From: Coptis chinensis
Lineage: Eukaryota; Streptophyta; Magnoliopsida; Ranunculales; Ranunculaceae
Reading direction: 5' to 3'
NCBI GenBank assembly: GCA_015680905.1
Contig: CM027381.1
Coordinates: forward strand, 18,267,501-18,331,500
DNA: 64,000 nt
Below, in pieces: positions 9,776 to 22,160 of this stretch. Position numbers and translations under genes: made by a program. Under the pieces are notes generated by a model that saw only the letters and a list, made by a program, of their open reading frames with translations, was not told where the DNA came from and made no database searches. The first letter of the stretch is position 1. The number at the start of each line of letters is the position of its first letter.

Positions 9776-12453
9776 ATGGTGAATACCACTAGCACTCCTA
9801 CTAGTAACTCTGACAATGCTACTCCTACTTCTTGGAGTGCTCTTTTTCATGGGTCTGGTGCGTCAACTTCCCTCACCACTCTCAAAATCGTCTCACCATT
9901 GATCAATGATGAGGTTGCATTGGTCCCAGATGATTTGGTTAACCAGGGAATCAAATAATGGAAAGACTACCTTGTTGGTTATTTCCTTGATAAGAGATTA
10001 TCATTCCCTTTTGTTAAAGATTTCCTGACAAAAACATGGAAACTTAAGGTGAGTTTTGATATAACAACTGACAAAGAACTTTTCTATATAAACTTTACCA
10101 GTAGAGAAGATAGACAAATTGTTCTAGAATTAGGTCCGGTTTTTATTGCTGGAAGGATCTTTGTGCTTAAACCATGGAGTGTGGGTATTGATACTCAGAG
10201 ACACAAACTTACAACAATTCCAGTGTGGGTGAAGCTTAATGATGTCCCAAAAGAAATGTGGGCATTTGATGGGTTATCCTATGTTGCAAGTTTAGTAGGA
10301 GGTCCTATGTTCATGGATGATGCAACTATTAAAACAAAGAGATTGTCTTTTGCAAGGGTCTGTGTGGAGATCCCTGTGAATCACAAGTATGAATCAATAG
10401 TGAGGCTCAAAGTGAAGGAGAGGGAGGTAGTTGTTAGTGCATGTGGAATATGCATGGAAGCCTTCATCATGTGAGAAGTGCAACAAGTTTGGGCATTCTA
10501 CAGCCAGATGTGGTGTTAGAATTGTCAGCAGATGGAATGTTTGATGGGAGGAGAGGGGTGAAGCGAGTACAACTGCTAACCAAGTCAGTAGTACTGCTGA
10601 AGCTGGCATGAACAATACTCGAAATTTGGGAGCTAATAGTCAAACAGAGGATAACCTGACAATACTTAGTGCGTCCCTATCTATGGTACCTTATGTGAGA
10701 AATGTACAAGGTGAACGTGTTAATGGTTTTGCAATAGAGGAGGTAACTACGAGAGCTCTAATTCCTTATACAGGAGCAAAAACCAGCAGACAAGAACAAT
10801 ATAGGGATTGAAAATGGAAAGGCATGCACTCTAGTTGTTAATGGTGGTAGATATGCGATTTTTCAACTCACTGAGGAAGAAAACACACACAATACTAAGT
10901 TGGTAGTGTAGGAACCGTTATTCAGAATGCAAATATTTCTACAAACCGCGAACACAACGCGCAGCGGAATTAATAGGTGTCCACGATTTGTGATTGGAAA
11001 ACATACCTTTTAGATCCGGTTTTGATAACTCTGAGAATCCAAGCTTTATGAATCTGAATCAACAATCAACCTCTTGATCTTATGTTGTATTCCTTTAGAA
11101 CAGATTGGACGTTGTGTGGGCAACGATCTACCAATCCCCTTCTTTCTCTCAAGATCAGAAACGAATTCAGATCTACTTTTCTTGCCTCTTTTTAGATCCA
11201 ATGAATAGTGAATTTTGCCCAGAGAGAAAGAGTATTCTATTTATAGGCTACAACAGGGACCATGAGTTGGGCCTCCTGACGAGCTTGGGCTTCCCATGTA
11301 CTCCCCGAACACACGACCCAAGTCCGTCAACAAATGACTTATTCCACTAAAGGCCATTGTTGCACTACCGCCCTAATCCCAAATTACATGTCAACATTTA
11401 TGGGCTCCATATTATATGCTCGTTGATCTCCCCATATTTAAGATATTGAATGTCCGTTGATTAAGTCAAGTTACTGACAACTACATTAATCAACTTCTTA
11501 TGTCCTTGAGTAGTACCACTCAACCTCATTGTCATGTCGGAATAAATCCACCTGCAGGGTTTATATGACAATCTTTTTGAGCTCCTCAAGGGGACATCAT
11601 CAACCCGACTTCTTACGGGACACATATTCCTTCTATAATCAACAACACACCTTACATCCAATGTCATTATCCAATCCATCGTGTTTGTCGATTCACAAAT
11701 GAATTTCACTCATTGATGAATTAAAGTAATGTACAATGCATATAAGTGCCCGTTATTATATCCGGATTAGGAGGACAAGCATCCATAATAACAGAGGCGT
11801 TTGTTCTCTTATATAGTTAGTATAAGGAGAAACAACCTCACTTGGTCCTGTTCAATACACACAAAGTGTACTAGTATAATCTTATAATCAAGATAGACTA
11901 ATACTAGATTATACTACAACCGTACCAATGGTTTGTCCAAATCTATCTAGGTTGTGAATGATTACTTATACTTTATAAGGTACTGATGATATGATCTTCT
12001 GTGTGTTCACACCATATCATCTACAATATAAAGTATTAGACACATGCATATAACTAATAACATATATAATATGCATAACATTTGCCTATATGATTCTCAT
12101 TCAAAATATAAAGAATTAGAGTTAATACAAAAGTAATGTTTTTAGTATATAACCCTATCAGGTAGTGTACTCTGAAGTCCCAGAATCTGCAGAAGAACCT
12201 CAATTTCATGGTGAACCAGTAATATATGAAGCAACATCTCTTGAGGATAGTGTCATTGATGATGATCTGTCAGAACCTGAGAAGGAATTCTTTAATGATG
12301 AGAAACTGAAACATGAAGTCACACCAGCTTTTCTCCTCTTGCAAGTGACAACCAAGGTCTCAGACTAAGGGTCACCAACCGCATCTTAACTCCAACAAGA
12401 AAGGGAAGGACAAGAATAAGGGTTCTGGTAGGAAAGGAAAACACAAACATTAG
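9776..12453 (+). pseudogene. LINE-1 ORF1 (DUF4283 RNA-binding protein), interrupted
   Basis: ATG at 9776. After a Ser/Thr-rich start comes a DUF4283 domain (LELGPVFIAGRIFVLKPW, about 10128-10183), then IPVWVKLNDVPKEMW. A frameshift near 10440 leads to a CX2CX4HX4C zinc knuckle (CEKCNKFGHSTARC, about 10479-10521), as in plant L1 ORF1 proteins that bind the element RNA. The C-terminus is lysine-rich (NKKGKDKNKGSGRKGKHKH) and ends at a TAG at 12451-12453, two bases before the ORF2 start. In-frame stops occur near 9956 and 10546. The solo LTR at 10907-12160 sits inside; its GGTAG duplication flanks the break. Confidence 0.85.
10907..12160 (-). repeat. Solo LTR, copy 2 of the TGATAGGG...CCTACA family
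   Basis: Reverse complement of the copies at 3930 and 15436. On the plus strand it begins TGTAGGAACCGTTA and ends ATAACCCTATCA. A perfect 5-bp TSD, GGTAG, lies at 10902-10906 and 12161-12165. It splits LINE-1 ORF1. A TATA-like TCTATTTATAGG lies near 11236. No internal sequence is present. Confidence 0.95.
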
Positions 12454-12455
12454 TC

Positions 12456-12667
12456 ATGTCAAAGTTAGCAATATGGAATGTTAGGGGCCTGAATGACCTC
12501 AATAGAGCTAGATATTTGAGTAAATTTAGAAAAGAGAAAAATTTATGTCTTTTTCGTATGTTGGAAAATAAAGTGAATATTGAGAAGTTCCAATGAATCA
12601 GCAACCTCTGTTGTCCATCATGGCTTTTTGTGAACAACTATAGCAGCAGTTCTAGTGGGAGAATTTG
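12456..12667 (+). pseudogene. LINE-1 ORF2 start: endonuclease N-terminus
   Basis: Starts at ATG 12456, directly after the ORF1 stop. The first residues, MSKLAIWNVRGLND, are the classic opening of the APE-type endonuclease of plant L1 ORF2, where the Asn belongs to the active site. Over the next part the usual catalytic Glu block is poorly kept (LFRMLENKVN), and a stop follows near 12595. The frame reaches SSSSSGRI and is cut by the insertion at 12668. Joined to 28085 it reads GRI-WISWD, a typical plant LINE endonuclease sequence. Confidence 0.85.
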
Positions 12668-14254
12668 TGTAAACCCTTATTTTTTTTTGTACATTATTAT
12701 CTTACAAAATTTAGTATTTTTGGATTAGATATTTAACGCATGGTCAATCTGCTAGAAAATTATGGTTTGACTTTTATTATAAAAAGAGAAATGAGGAAAA
12801 CAAGAGAATATTTTTGAAATTTGTATTAAAGGAATTTAGTGTTTTGAATTTTAAGTTTTTGTAGAGATTTTTAATATTTGGAAATTTTTCAAAAGAGATA
12901 TTAATATAAGGTATATAATAAATAGAGTACTTTTAATAGAGAATAATATTCTATATTTATGAATAGAGATATTTGGTAAAAAGAAAAATTTCTTTATTAA
13001 GGTGAGATAATATGGTAAGAATTCTATTGTTATGGAAAGTTAACTTTTATTCAAAGGAAAGTAATGGAAAGTGTTTAGTTGCTAAGGAAACTAATGTGTA
13101 GATAATTTAAAATTTAGGAATTTGTCTTAGTTTATTTCTTTGTATCTAAAGAATATGGTTTCACTTAGAACAAAAGAAAAAGAAAAATATATATAAAAGG
13201 GAAAAAGAAATCAAAAGACGATTAAAAAGAATAAGGAATAAGGAAAAAAAAGATAATGAAGAAAGGGAGTATTTCTATTACTTGGTGATATGGATTTTAC
13301 GTGGCGTGGATTGTTTTATATAATTGTTCTTTCGATGACAACAACAAAAAGGTGAGTAGACCTCACAAATTAGTCATTTCAATTATTTGGTTGTTGATTT
13401 CTATCTATATTACATTCAATTAATTAGAAAACAAAGAAATATATGTTGTGTATCTTGGAATATTAAATATTAGTGTATGATTAATAGTCTTCAAACGGTT
13501 CTTGTAATCATAAGGGTTCACATTTTATTTGCATGAATCAAATTTAATATTGCAAAGCACTTATTAAGATTGAATAACGTAAAATAAATCGAAGAAAATG
13601 ATTAAAATTGTATTAGTGATTAGACCCCGCTTATAAATGATTATTCTAATTATTTTGGCTGTTGTCTTTTTATGGTATTCAATTAATTAAAATAAAATTT
13701 GAATATAGCGGGTTGATATTTATGAAATGAATTGGTACTTGGAATGTAAAATATTAGTGTATATATATTAGTTATGAAATGATAAATATCAATATCGTTT
13801 TACATATATTTGCATGAATTTGATTAGGTCATAGTACTTACTCACGTTGTATAATGAAAAGGAGATAAAAAGGGAAAAAAATGCATGCCTAGTGATTAGC
13901 CACTATTTTTAAGTTGTATATATTAGGAGTTCTAACATACAATTTTTGGTGGTTGTTTCATTTGAATAGTGACATAAATAAATTAAAGATTTTCAGATGA
14001 ATTACAATATATGTATTAAATGTTGGTTTTGTATGAGTATAATTACTTATAGATTTTGTTAGCATGTGATATACGTAACAAATTGGAAATTTTGTAATGG
14101 GAAATTTATTTATTGTTGAGACGTGTTTGATGTTTAAATGGTGTTAGGATGGATTAATTAGAAATTATTGTAATGTGAATCAAAGTTGTACGTAAGATTT
14201 CGAGGTGACATGACATTCCTAAAATGCTATAAAAATGTTATGCAGAAATCGAGA

Positions 14255-14602
14255 GACCTGTTTGAGAAGTTTTTTTTAGATACCCCCCCAACTAACGTCT
14301 CCCGTCAGTGAATTAGTTTCTACTGACCAAAATACCCCTGTGTCCATTTGAGTAGTTTGCCAACATGGATTAATTGTCCACGTAATCATTTAAGCAGCAC
14401 CATTGATCTAACCAACGGATGTGATGATTTAACCGTTATAGAGTTTTACAGGCGGGTATCTTAAATAGTTTTACATATTACAGGGGGGATTCTAACATAA
14501 AAATATATTTTATACTACAGTATGGTAGTTTTAGATATGTAACTTAAGTTGTCATATGCAGAAATGGTACTGTTCACCTCTATGTTTCCGAACAGAAGGT
14601 TT
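14255..14602 (+). repeat. Left terminal inverted repeat
   Basis: Matches the reverse complement of 17303-17654 along nearly its full length. Examples are CCAACTAACGTCTCCCGTCA, TTTAACCGTTATAGAGTTTT and ATGCAGAAATGGTACTGTTC. It starts near a T-run and a C-run whose lengths differ from those of the right copy. Confidence 0.85.
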
Positions 14603-15012
14603 GAGTAGTCTGTAGATGTATGTTGTAAGAAGTGACATAACATATAAGTATGACAGTTATAGTGTCATATCTACTCATAAATTGTACCCAATATATAAAG
14701 CATCTTCACTGCTACTCTATTGTCCTATGTTTAGAGTGGGTAGCTCAAATTTTCCACACCAACCTATACCATATATCAAGTTGACAACTCACATACTCTA
14801 TTTTGGGGGTCAAATATAAGGCCTGATTTGCTTTGTCAAGTGCCACTCCATACAAGGTGCCCAAGTTGCCCTAACTTGCCACATATGCAAACAACCAAAT
14901 TTAATTACTTTTCTATCACTATGAATAATTTCTAATTCAAGGATGGTGTGTTGATATGTTAAAAACATATGATTCTCTCTACAAGTGTGTGCTTCAGTTG
15001 TGGACAAACTTA

Positions 15013-15201
15013 TATAGTGTCGTGCACAGCTTATACATTGTCGTATATAAACTTTCTCTGTTATGTAGTGTCGTGCACAACTTATACATTGTCGTATATA
15101 AACATATTATCGTATATAAACTTTCTCTGTTATATAGTGTCATGCACAGCTTATACAATGTTGCTCACAGCTTATACATTATCGTATATAAGCTGCCCAG
15201 T
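15013..15201. repeat. Short tandem repeat inside the TIR element
   Basis: Roughly three to four irregular copies of a 50-70 bp unit built from GTGTCGTGCACAGCTTATAC, ATTGTCGTATATAAACTTTC and TCTGTTATATA. Confidence 0.8.
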
Positions 15202-15435
15202 AACAGGTTGTTCAAGACACTATATATAAGATGCCTTCAAACATGTCCTTTAAAGAGAAAGCCTGAACAAAACAATACTTCACATTCAGTTGAAAAAACC
15301 ATTTCACATTTAATTGAGAATAACTTACAACAAAATAATAAGTGAAACAAACTTGCACCAAAATAAGAAAGTGACATAGAGCAGCACATATCAACTATTG
15401 CTGAATTAATTTTGTCCACACAATTCCCACAAATG

Positions 15436-16714
15436 TGATAGGGTTATATACTAAAAGCATTACTTTTGTATTAACTCTAATTCTCTATATTTTGAATGAG
15501 AATCATATGGGCAAATGTTATGCATATTATATATGTTATTAGTTATATGCATGTGTTTAATACTTTATGTTGTAGATGATATGGTGTGTGGTAACACACA
15601 AAAGATCATATCATCAGTACCTTATAAAGTATAAGTAAACGTTCACAACCTAAATGGATTTTGACAAACCATTGGTATGGTTGTAGTATAATCTAGTATT
15701 AGTATATCTTGACTATAGGATTACACTAGTACACTTTGTGTGTATTGAATAGGACCAAGTGAGGTTGTTTATCTTTATACTGACTATATAAGAAAACAAA
15801 CACCTCTGTTATTATGGATGCTTGTCCTCTTAATTCGGATATAATAACGGGCACTTATGTGCATTGTACATTGCTTTAAATCATCAATGAGTGAGATTCA
15901 TTTGTGAATCAACAAACTCGATGGATTGGGTAATGACATTGTATGTAAGGTGTGCTATTGATTATAGAAAGAATCCGTGACCCGCAGGAAGTCGGGTTGA
16001 TGATGTTCCCTTGAGGAGCTTAAAAAGACTGTCATGTAAACCCTGCAGGTGGATTTATTCTGACATGACAATGAGGTTGAGTGGTACTACTCAAGAACAT
16101 AAGAAGTTGATTAATGTAGTTGTCAGTAAGTTGACTTAATCAACGAACATTCGATATCTTAAACACGAGGAGATCAACGAGCATATAATATGGAGCCCAT
16201 AAACGCTGACACATAATTTGGGATTAGGGCGGTAGTGCAACAATGGCCTTTAGTGGAATAAGCCATTTGTTGACGGACTTGGGCTGTGTGTTCTGGGCGA
16301 ACATGGGAAGCCCAAGCCCGTCAGGAGGCCCAACCCTAATTTTTCCTCATGGTCCCTGTTGTAGCCTATATAAAGGAAACCTCTTTCTCTGGCCGTTTTC
16401 TACACAAGAAAAATCAAGGTTTTGCTCAAGAAAATTAGATCCAAAAATTGGATCCAATTTTGTGAGTGATAGAGGCCAAGTGAGGAAGGAGAGGTTGGTA
16501 GATCATTGCCCACACAACGTCCAATCTAAAGATAGGAATACAACAGAAGATCAAGAGGTTGGTTCAGATTCATAGCTATTGGATTCTCAAAGATATCAAG
16601 AAGTTGATCTAAAAGGTAAATTTCTAACCAAACCGTGACACCCTTTATTCCGCTACGTGTGGGTGTTTCGCGGTTCGTAGTAAATCATTTGGCGAAACCA
16701 TAATAGTTCCTACA
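15436..16714 (+). repeat. Solo LTR, copy 3 of the TGATAGGG...CCTACA family
   Basis: Same family and orientation as 3930-5197. Ends TGATAGGG and CCTACA. A perfect TSD, AAATG, lies at 15431-15435 and 16715-16719, which fixes the family termini. It sits within the TIR transposon, which sits in the large LTR, which sits in LINE-1. A TATA-like CCTATATAAAGG lies near 16367. Confidence 0.95.
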
Positions 16715-17302
16715 AAATGGTCTATCAAAGCAGCTTGAAAAGCTATATGACTCTGCCTACAACGAATTTTGCGATGCCGACCAAGGAACTGTTGGAACCT
16801 TCCTTTATCGTTTTTATTAACCTCAAATTCCCAATTATCGTGTGATTTGTTTGAATGAAATGAGCAAGTAGTGTTTGATCTTGATTTGACTCATCCATCT
16901 CAATTTTATGAAGAGATAAATTTACACCAAAAATCATTGTGCTAAAATTGGGATTAGTAATGGGTGGAACTAAGCTTATTTTTTTATTTGTAGAAAGATG
17001 TAAGGTAGAGATTGGTAAGTTATATGGATGAGATATGGGGTGGTGGCAAGGAAAGAGGAGTCGTAACATTTTACTATAAGTGAATTGTGTCTATAAGATA
17101 GATTTCATTATAAAACAATAATTTGGAGTGTGGTGGGTTGGTGCAGAAAAATTTTCATACTTCAACTAGTATCATATTTTAAGTGGATGACATCACTTTG
17201 TACTCCAAATCAAGTAATTGCATTGAAGATGCTCTAAGGGACTATTTTGAGAGTGAATAGATAAGAGAGAAAGTCTTTCTTGAGTGGAAACCTTTTGTTC
17301 GG

Positions 17303-17654
17303 AAACCTTCTGTTCTAAAACATAGAGCTGAACAGTACCATTTCTGCATATGACAACTTAAGTTACATATCTCTAACTACCATATTGCAGTATATAATAT
17401 ATTTTTATGTTAGAATCCCCCCTGTAATATGTAAAACTATTTGAGATACCCCCGTGTAAAACTCTATAACGGTTAAATCATCACATCCGTTGGTTAGATC
17501 AATGGTGTTGCTTATATGATTACGTGGACAATTAATCCATGTTGGCAAACTCCTCAAATGGACACAGGGGTGTTTTGGTCAGTAGAAACTAATTCACTGA
17601 TGGGAGACGTTAGTTGGGGGGCGGGGGGGGGGGTGGTATCTCAAATTGACCCTA
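17303..17654 (-). repeat. Right terminal inverted repeat
   Basis: Partner of 14255-14602. It contains a G-run near 17616-17633, which corresponds to the C-run in the left copy but has lengthened. Confidence 0.85.
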
Positions 17655-18661
17655 AATGATATGATATGTTATGATATCTATTAAATGCGATATTTTTGAG
17701 AAATAAATGTAAATGCTCCATTATTATATTTGTGAGATGTTATATGAGGTATTATAGTCCTTGTGGATATTTCCAAAGGGATTGTGGTTTAGTACAATAA
17801 TTTTATTTGGCACGTGAAATAATAAAATAGTTATGAGATAGATGGTGATATTTTCAAATATTGTGGCTTAGTGCAATAATTTATTTGGCACGTGATAGAG
17901 TGAAATGGTTATGAGATATAAATGTATGATACCTGAATAAATTACGTAATGAAAATCCTAGAACCTAGCTACCACAACTCATGTGATTAGCCATTGTGTA
18001 GGGCTTATATGATATGATTGGCCCTTGTTTAGGGCATATGAGATGTTGATTGACCCTTGTGTGGGGCAATCGTAGCCAAATAGTGGCTTGATTATCTCGT
18101 TCGCAAAATCAGAACGAGACTTGCGATATTTTATGCCGAATAGTGGCATTACTCACATAATGACGTCTGTGTGGGGATTACCTGGTATGCGACATCCCTC
18201 TTAGAGTAATTACGTACGGTGTGGTTCATTATGTGAGGGGAGGCATGCAGATGTGCATATCCGGTGTTAGGTAGCGATTGTGGTAGCCAGGAAAACTAGG
18301 TAAAACATAGAGACGGCGTGATTCTAGGGACACTTGAAGAAACTCTAAATAATAATTTTTTTTTCAAACAATAAGCTAGGGTTAGGAAGACCCCCACCTA
18401 TATAAATTAACCAAATCGTACATAGCTGGTTCCTAATGCATCCTCCTCTATGAGATTATTAAGTTATCTACCTATGGGAGGTCCATAATGCGTTAGTTTA
18501 TTACAATGTGAAGGCTCTAGTCCTACAAGATGATCTGCAGGCCTATTGACCTCTCTAAAAACATGTGAAAATTTACAACTCAAGAATTTCATAGCAATGT
18601 CTAATATATGTGCCAAGACATTTTGACATAGCCATGGCGGTTTGGCTATTTTTGTTATTAT

Positions 18662-18883
18662 CTATATTGCTGAGAGATAATCAGATTCCACTTCCACTTT
18701 TCGTAATCCCATTTCCAGACAAATGCAAAGTCCAACCTCTATGGCTTTCATCTCTTGGCAGATAATTGATTGGTCACCTCTACTTCCTGTATACAATGCC
18801 AACAAGACTCCCATACTGTCCCGAATTACACCACCGTGACCCGTTCCCTTGTCTGACAAAGACCCATCAGCATTCAATTTCAC
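18662..18883 (-). pseudogene. C-terminal RNase H domain of LINE-2
   Basis: The frame reads LNADGSLSDKGTGHGGVIRD, then EMKAIEVGL and VEVESD. These match the plant RNase H-like family RVT_3 with its D-E-D pattern: DG, E in EMKA and D in VESD. Such domains occur at the C-terminus of many plant L1 ORF2 proteins. The frame stops soon after, about 300 bp before the A tail. Confidence 0.8.
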
Positions 18884-19593
18884 ACTATCTTGTTCTAGGC
18901 AATTCCAATTTACATTTTGTTGTTTAACTATTTCAAACTTTAACTGCAGCCCGAGAGCTTGGCATAATCCAAATCCCGTCTACAACAACACAAATATAGG
19001 CCTTGACAATTTCAGTTACTTGTCTGACTCCCCGACAGATTCTCAGTATGGAAGACCATTCTCAATTCGAATTACGGCGATATGAAATGATGCCAAGCAC
19101 CGACATGATTCCCTCAATGATTACCGAGAATATTCACACTCAAAATAGAGATGGTTGGAGAACTTTCTACTTTGGTTACAAAGACAGCAAGAAGAATGAG
19201 TAAGGATTTTTTTTATACACTAATTGATCCTGAGTTGACAAGCTATTGGAGAACAATTGCCAGCAAGAAAAGGAGTGTCGTGGAATGACTAATCAACCCC
19301 AAACTAACCTCTGCCATCTGACTTTCCCTCCATGTCTTCTCAAGGCCTCATATGTGCTGCTTGACGTGAAATTCCCACTCTAATGTGGCTTCAGAATTAC
19401 TCTATTTTTCTCTAAATGTCTCTCAATTGTAGTAGAGTTGATGTCCTCCCTTAGAAAATTTCACTGAATATTTTCAACTATTCCATTCCAATCCCCACTT
19501 GATATTAGCTCATTAACCTTTGCATTGAGAGGATGCTGAATATTCATAACAGCTTGTGTATTTTCCAGAAGAGGGCTGCTATTACACCATATA

Positions 19594-21219
19594 TCATGCC
19601 ATAATAGAGTGTCTTTTCCATTTGATATCGAGTAAAGGATAAGGTCTTTTTTGCATATTTTTACACTTTAGAATGTTTCTCAATGACCAGGAGCAGTCTT
19701 TCGGTACAGCCATGGTCCACAAGAATTTATTATTGAGCTGAGTCTTCCATATCCAATCAACCCACAGAGTATTTTCTTTACTCACTATCTTGAACAATAA
19801 CCCATATTGCACACCTGTGTTCCATGTTTCCATATTCATAATGCCTAATCCTCCCTCTTCCTTTGCTTTGCTGATAGTACCAATACTTGCTTGATGCACA
19901 CACCTTTCAATATCAGTCCCACTCCATAGGATAGTAGCACATATCTTTTCCATTTGTTCTAGAACAGTTATTGGTAAAATGAAAGTTCTGGCCCAATAGA
20001 TGTGTAGAGAGCTAATAATTGGTACAATCAACTAGAGTCTGCCTACATGAGAAAGTAAACATGCTTTCCAATCCTTGATTTTCCCAGTTACTTTTTCAAC
20101 CAGAGGTTGGCAATCTTTGATACCTAATCGAGCAGAAAAGAGTGGGAGACCTAGGTATTTCACTGGAGGTCTGACAAGCTCAATTCTTAGAATTTGAGCC
20201 AAGTCTATGGAATCTTGATGCCCCATAACCCCAGTCATAATGCTAGTCTTCTGGGAATTGATTTGAAGTCCTATAGCATCACTAAAAGCATGCAAGCAAT
20301 CTTTGAGGGCTGCAACAGATGTAACTTCCCCTTTGCAAAAGATCAAAACATTATCCTCAAAGGTCAGGTGGGTGAGTAGACTCCTCCTGCATTTAGAATG
20401 ATATTGGATCAGCTTGTTATCAATACTTTCTCTGATCACACATCCCAAAATATCCATAATTAAAACAAAAATATATGGGGACATGGTATCGCCCTGTCTT
20501 AGACCTCTTCTTCCAGCAAAAAACCCTTCCGGTGAGCCATTTATAAGAATAGAATAGAATTGTGATCTTATAAACATCTGTATCCATCTCTTCATCTTCG
20601 GTGGGAAAAGAAATTTATCCAACTTGACTAGGATTGATTCCCAGCTTACCTATCATATGTTTTTCTAATATCCACTTTAACTGAACATCTTGGGGTACCA
20701 TGTCTTCTTTTGTAGCCTCTCAACATTTCATGAGCTAGAAGGATGTTGTCTTGTATCGATCTCTCAGGGATAAAGGCAGATTGATTCTCATGTACTATCT
20801 CTGAAATAACCAATTTCAATCGGGATGTAATCACTTTGGAAACACACTTGTAAAGAGTATTGCAAAGTGCAATAAGCTCATAATCTTCCACCTTAGAAGG
20901 ATTGCTCATCTTTAGAATTAGGCATAGAAACGTAACATTTGTTCCCCTCGGCATCTTACAAGTTTTGAAGACATTCTTGATTGCATTCAAGACATCCTGC
21001 CCCACTATATCCCACCAGTATTTAAAAAAGAAAGGATTATACCCATCTGGCCGTGGCACTTTATTATTCTCCATCTCAAACAAGGATTCTCTGATTTATG
21101 TATCAGAAATATCAGCATCCAAAACCTCTCTCATGACAGGATCAATCACATTTCTAACTTTCAAACCCATGAAGAACTCTCTCTCGCTGACTATTAGAGC
21201 TGTAGTTCCCACTGTTTGA
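19594..21219 (-). pseudogene. Reverse transcriptase of LINE-2
   Basis: Frames 20646-21219, 20032-20622 and 19594-20031 carry LINE RT blocks: KVPRPDGYNPFFFKYW, SAFIPERSIQDNILLAHEML, VKVDIRKTYD (first catalytic Asp kept) and GLRQGDTMSPYIFVL. The block that should read F-A/V-D-D is FEDN (LTFEDNVLIFCKG), so one catalytic Asp is lost. Three frame breaks separate the blocks. It made cDNA at the nicked target when active. Confidence 0.88.
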
Positions 21220-22148
21220 GTAATATACTTTACAATGATCTGTGCAACTTCTATCTGCCCATATACTGTAATATGTCAAAGTGTAAGTTATTGACAATTA
21301 TAAATGATTGACTATGTTTGTGAAATTCGTTATGGAGTTGTTCTCGTTGGTTTGATGGAATGGTTGTAATTTTGTATATGATATATTTTTTATTATAATT
21401 TATGTGTACTCACAATGGTCTTGCAGAAGGGTAGGTTGAACTAATTATTTATGTAGGTATAACCCACTCTGTGATACAGCATACGCTAGTGCAAGTATAA
21501 AGCAAGTTTTGACTTTTATTATTTTTATTAATTAGATGTAGTGGAAAGGCACCTCAATGGAGGAACTAACTGCCTTGACATTATTAGATTGGAAGCTAAA
21601 ACACCTTAGTAGAGGAACTACCTGCCTTAAATTATTGTACCTATGGGTGTTGTAATATTAGTTGGAAGTTAAGATGTCTCAGTGGAGGAACTAACTGCTT
21701 TATTGATTGTGTACATATATGTATAAATATGATTTGTATTTTAGGGCTACTTTTACCAACATTGTTTATAATGCTAACCCAATTTGTATGTTTACTTATC
21801 GGGTGTGTTCATAAAATGAACATAGTCGATAAGTCTTGACAAAACTAGTGTTGAAGAAGGTTTATTAATGCATGTGGCTGGCATTAACATTTCAAGAAAG
21901 ATTGTTGATTGGTTTTCACTGTAATAAGGTGTAATAGAGTTGAGATAAAAGTTTTTTTTGTCGTAATTATAATTGAGGAGTTGTTTAATCATATTTGTAA
22001 ATTTGTATTGGTTTCAAATTATTGGAATAATTAAATGGATGATGGGTTTTTGGATAGTTAATTGGTTGTGTTTTCACACATCGAAAATCGAAGAGTCAGT
22101 AACAAAAATTGTTTTTCCAATTTTGTCGAAATTCGGGGTGTGACAGTT

Positions 22149-22160
22149 TGGTATCAGAGC
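22149..22160 (+). other. Primer binding site of the large-LTR element
   Basis: TGGTATCAGAGC, three bases after the LTR end TGTGACA. It is complementary to the 3' end of initiator methionine tRNA, the common primer of chromoviruses and copia elements. Confidence 0.9.

Larger units (their letters stand above)
14255..17654. mobile_element. Long-TIR DNA transposon, non-autonomous (MULE-like)
   Basis: Two inverted repeats of roughly 340-350 bp bound this segment. The outer ends read about GTTTGAGA...GATACCCCCC and its complement. The interior is AT-rich, holds a short tandem repeat (15013-15201) and a later solo LTR (15436-16714), and shows no transposase. Long TIRs are typical of Mutator-like elements, but no clean 9-bp TSD was found. 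The superfamily is therefore inferred only from TIR length. Confidence 0.7.
18356..21262 (-). mobile_element. 5'-truncated L1-type LINE (LINE-2)
   Basis: On the minus strand this element starts inside ORF2 and runs through reverse transcriptase, a C-terminal region and an RNase H domain to a short A tail (T9 at 18356-18364 on the plus strand). It breaks the large LTR between CTAAATAATAA and TAATATGTCAAAG, sequences that are adjacent in the 3' LTR copy. 5' truncation is the normal result of target-primed reverse transcription. No clear TSD was found. It resembles LINE-1 but differs at many residues. Confidence 0.85.
12668..22145 (+). repeat. 5' LTR of the large-LTR element, with two nested insertions
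   Basis: LTR sequence occupies 12668-14241, 17655-18355 and 21263-22145, each part aligning in order to the 3' LTR at 24843-28079. The interruptions are a long-TIR transposon and a truncated LINE. In the first 210 bp the two LTRs differ at roughly 15 positions by eye. About 57 bp present in the 3' LTR (after GTTATG near 26403) is missing at the TIR-element junction. No gene is supported inside the LTR itself. Confidence 0.88.
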
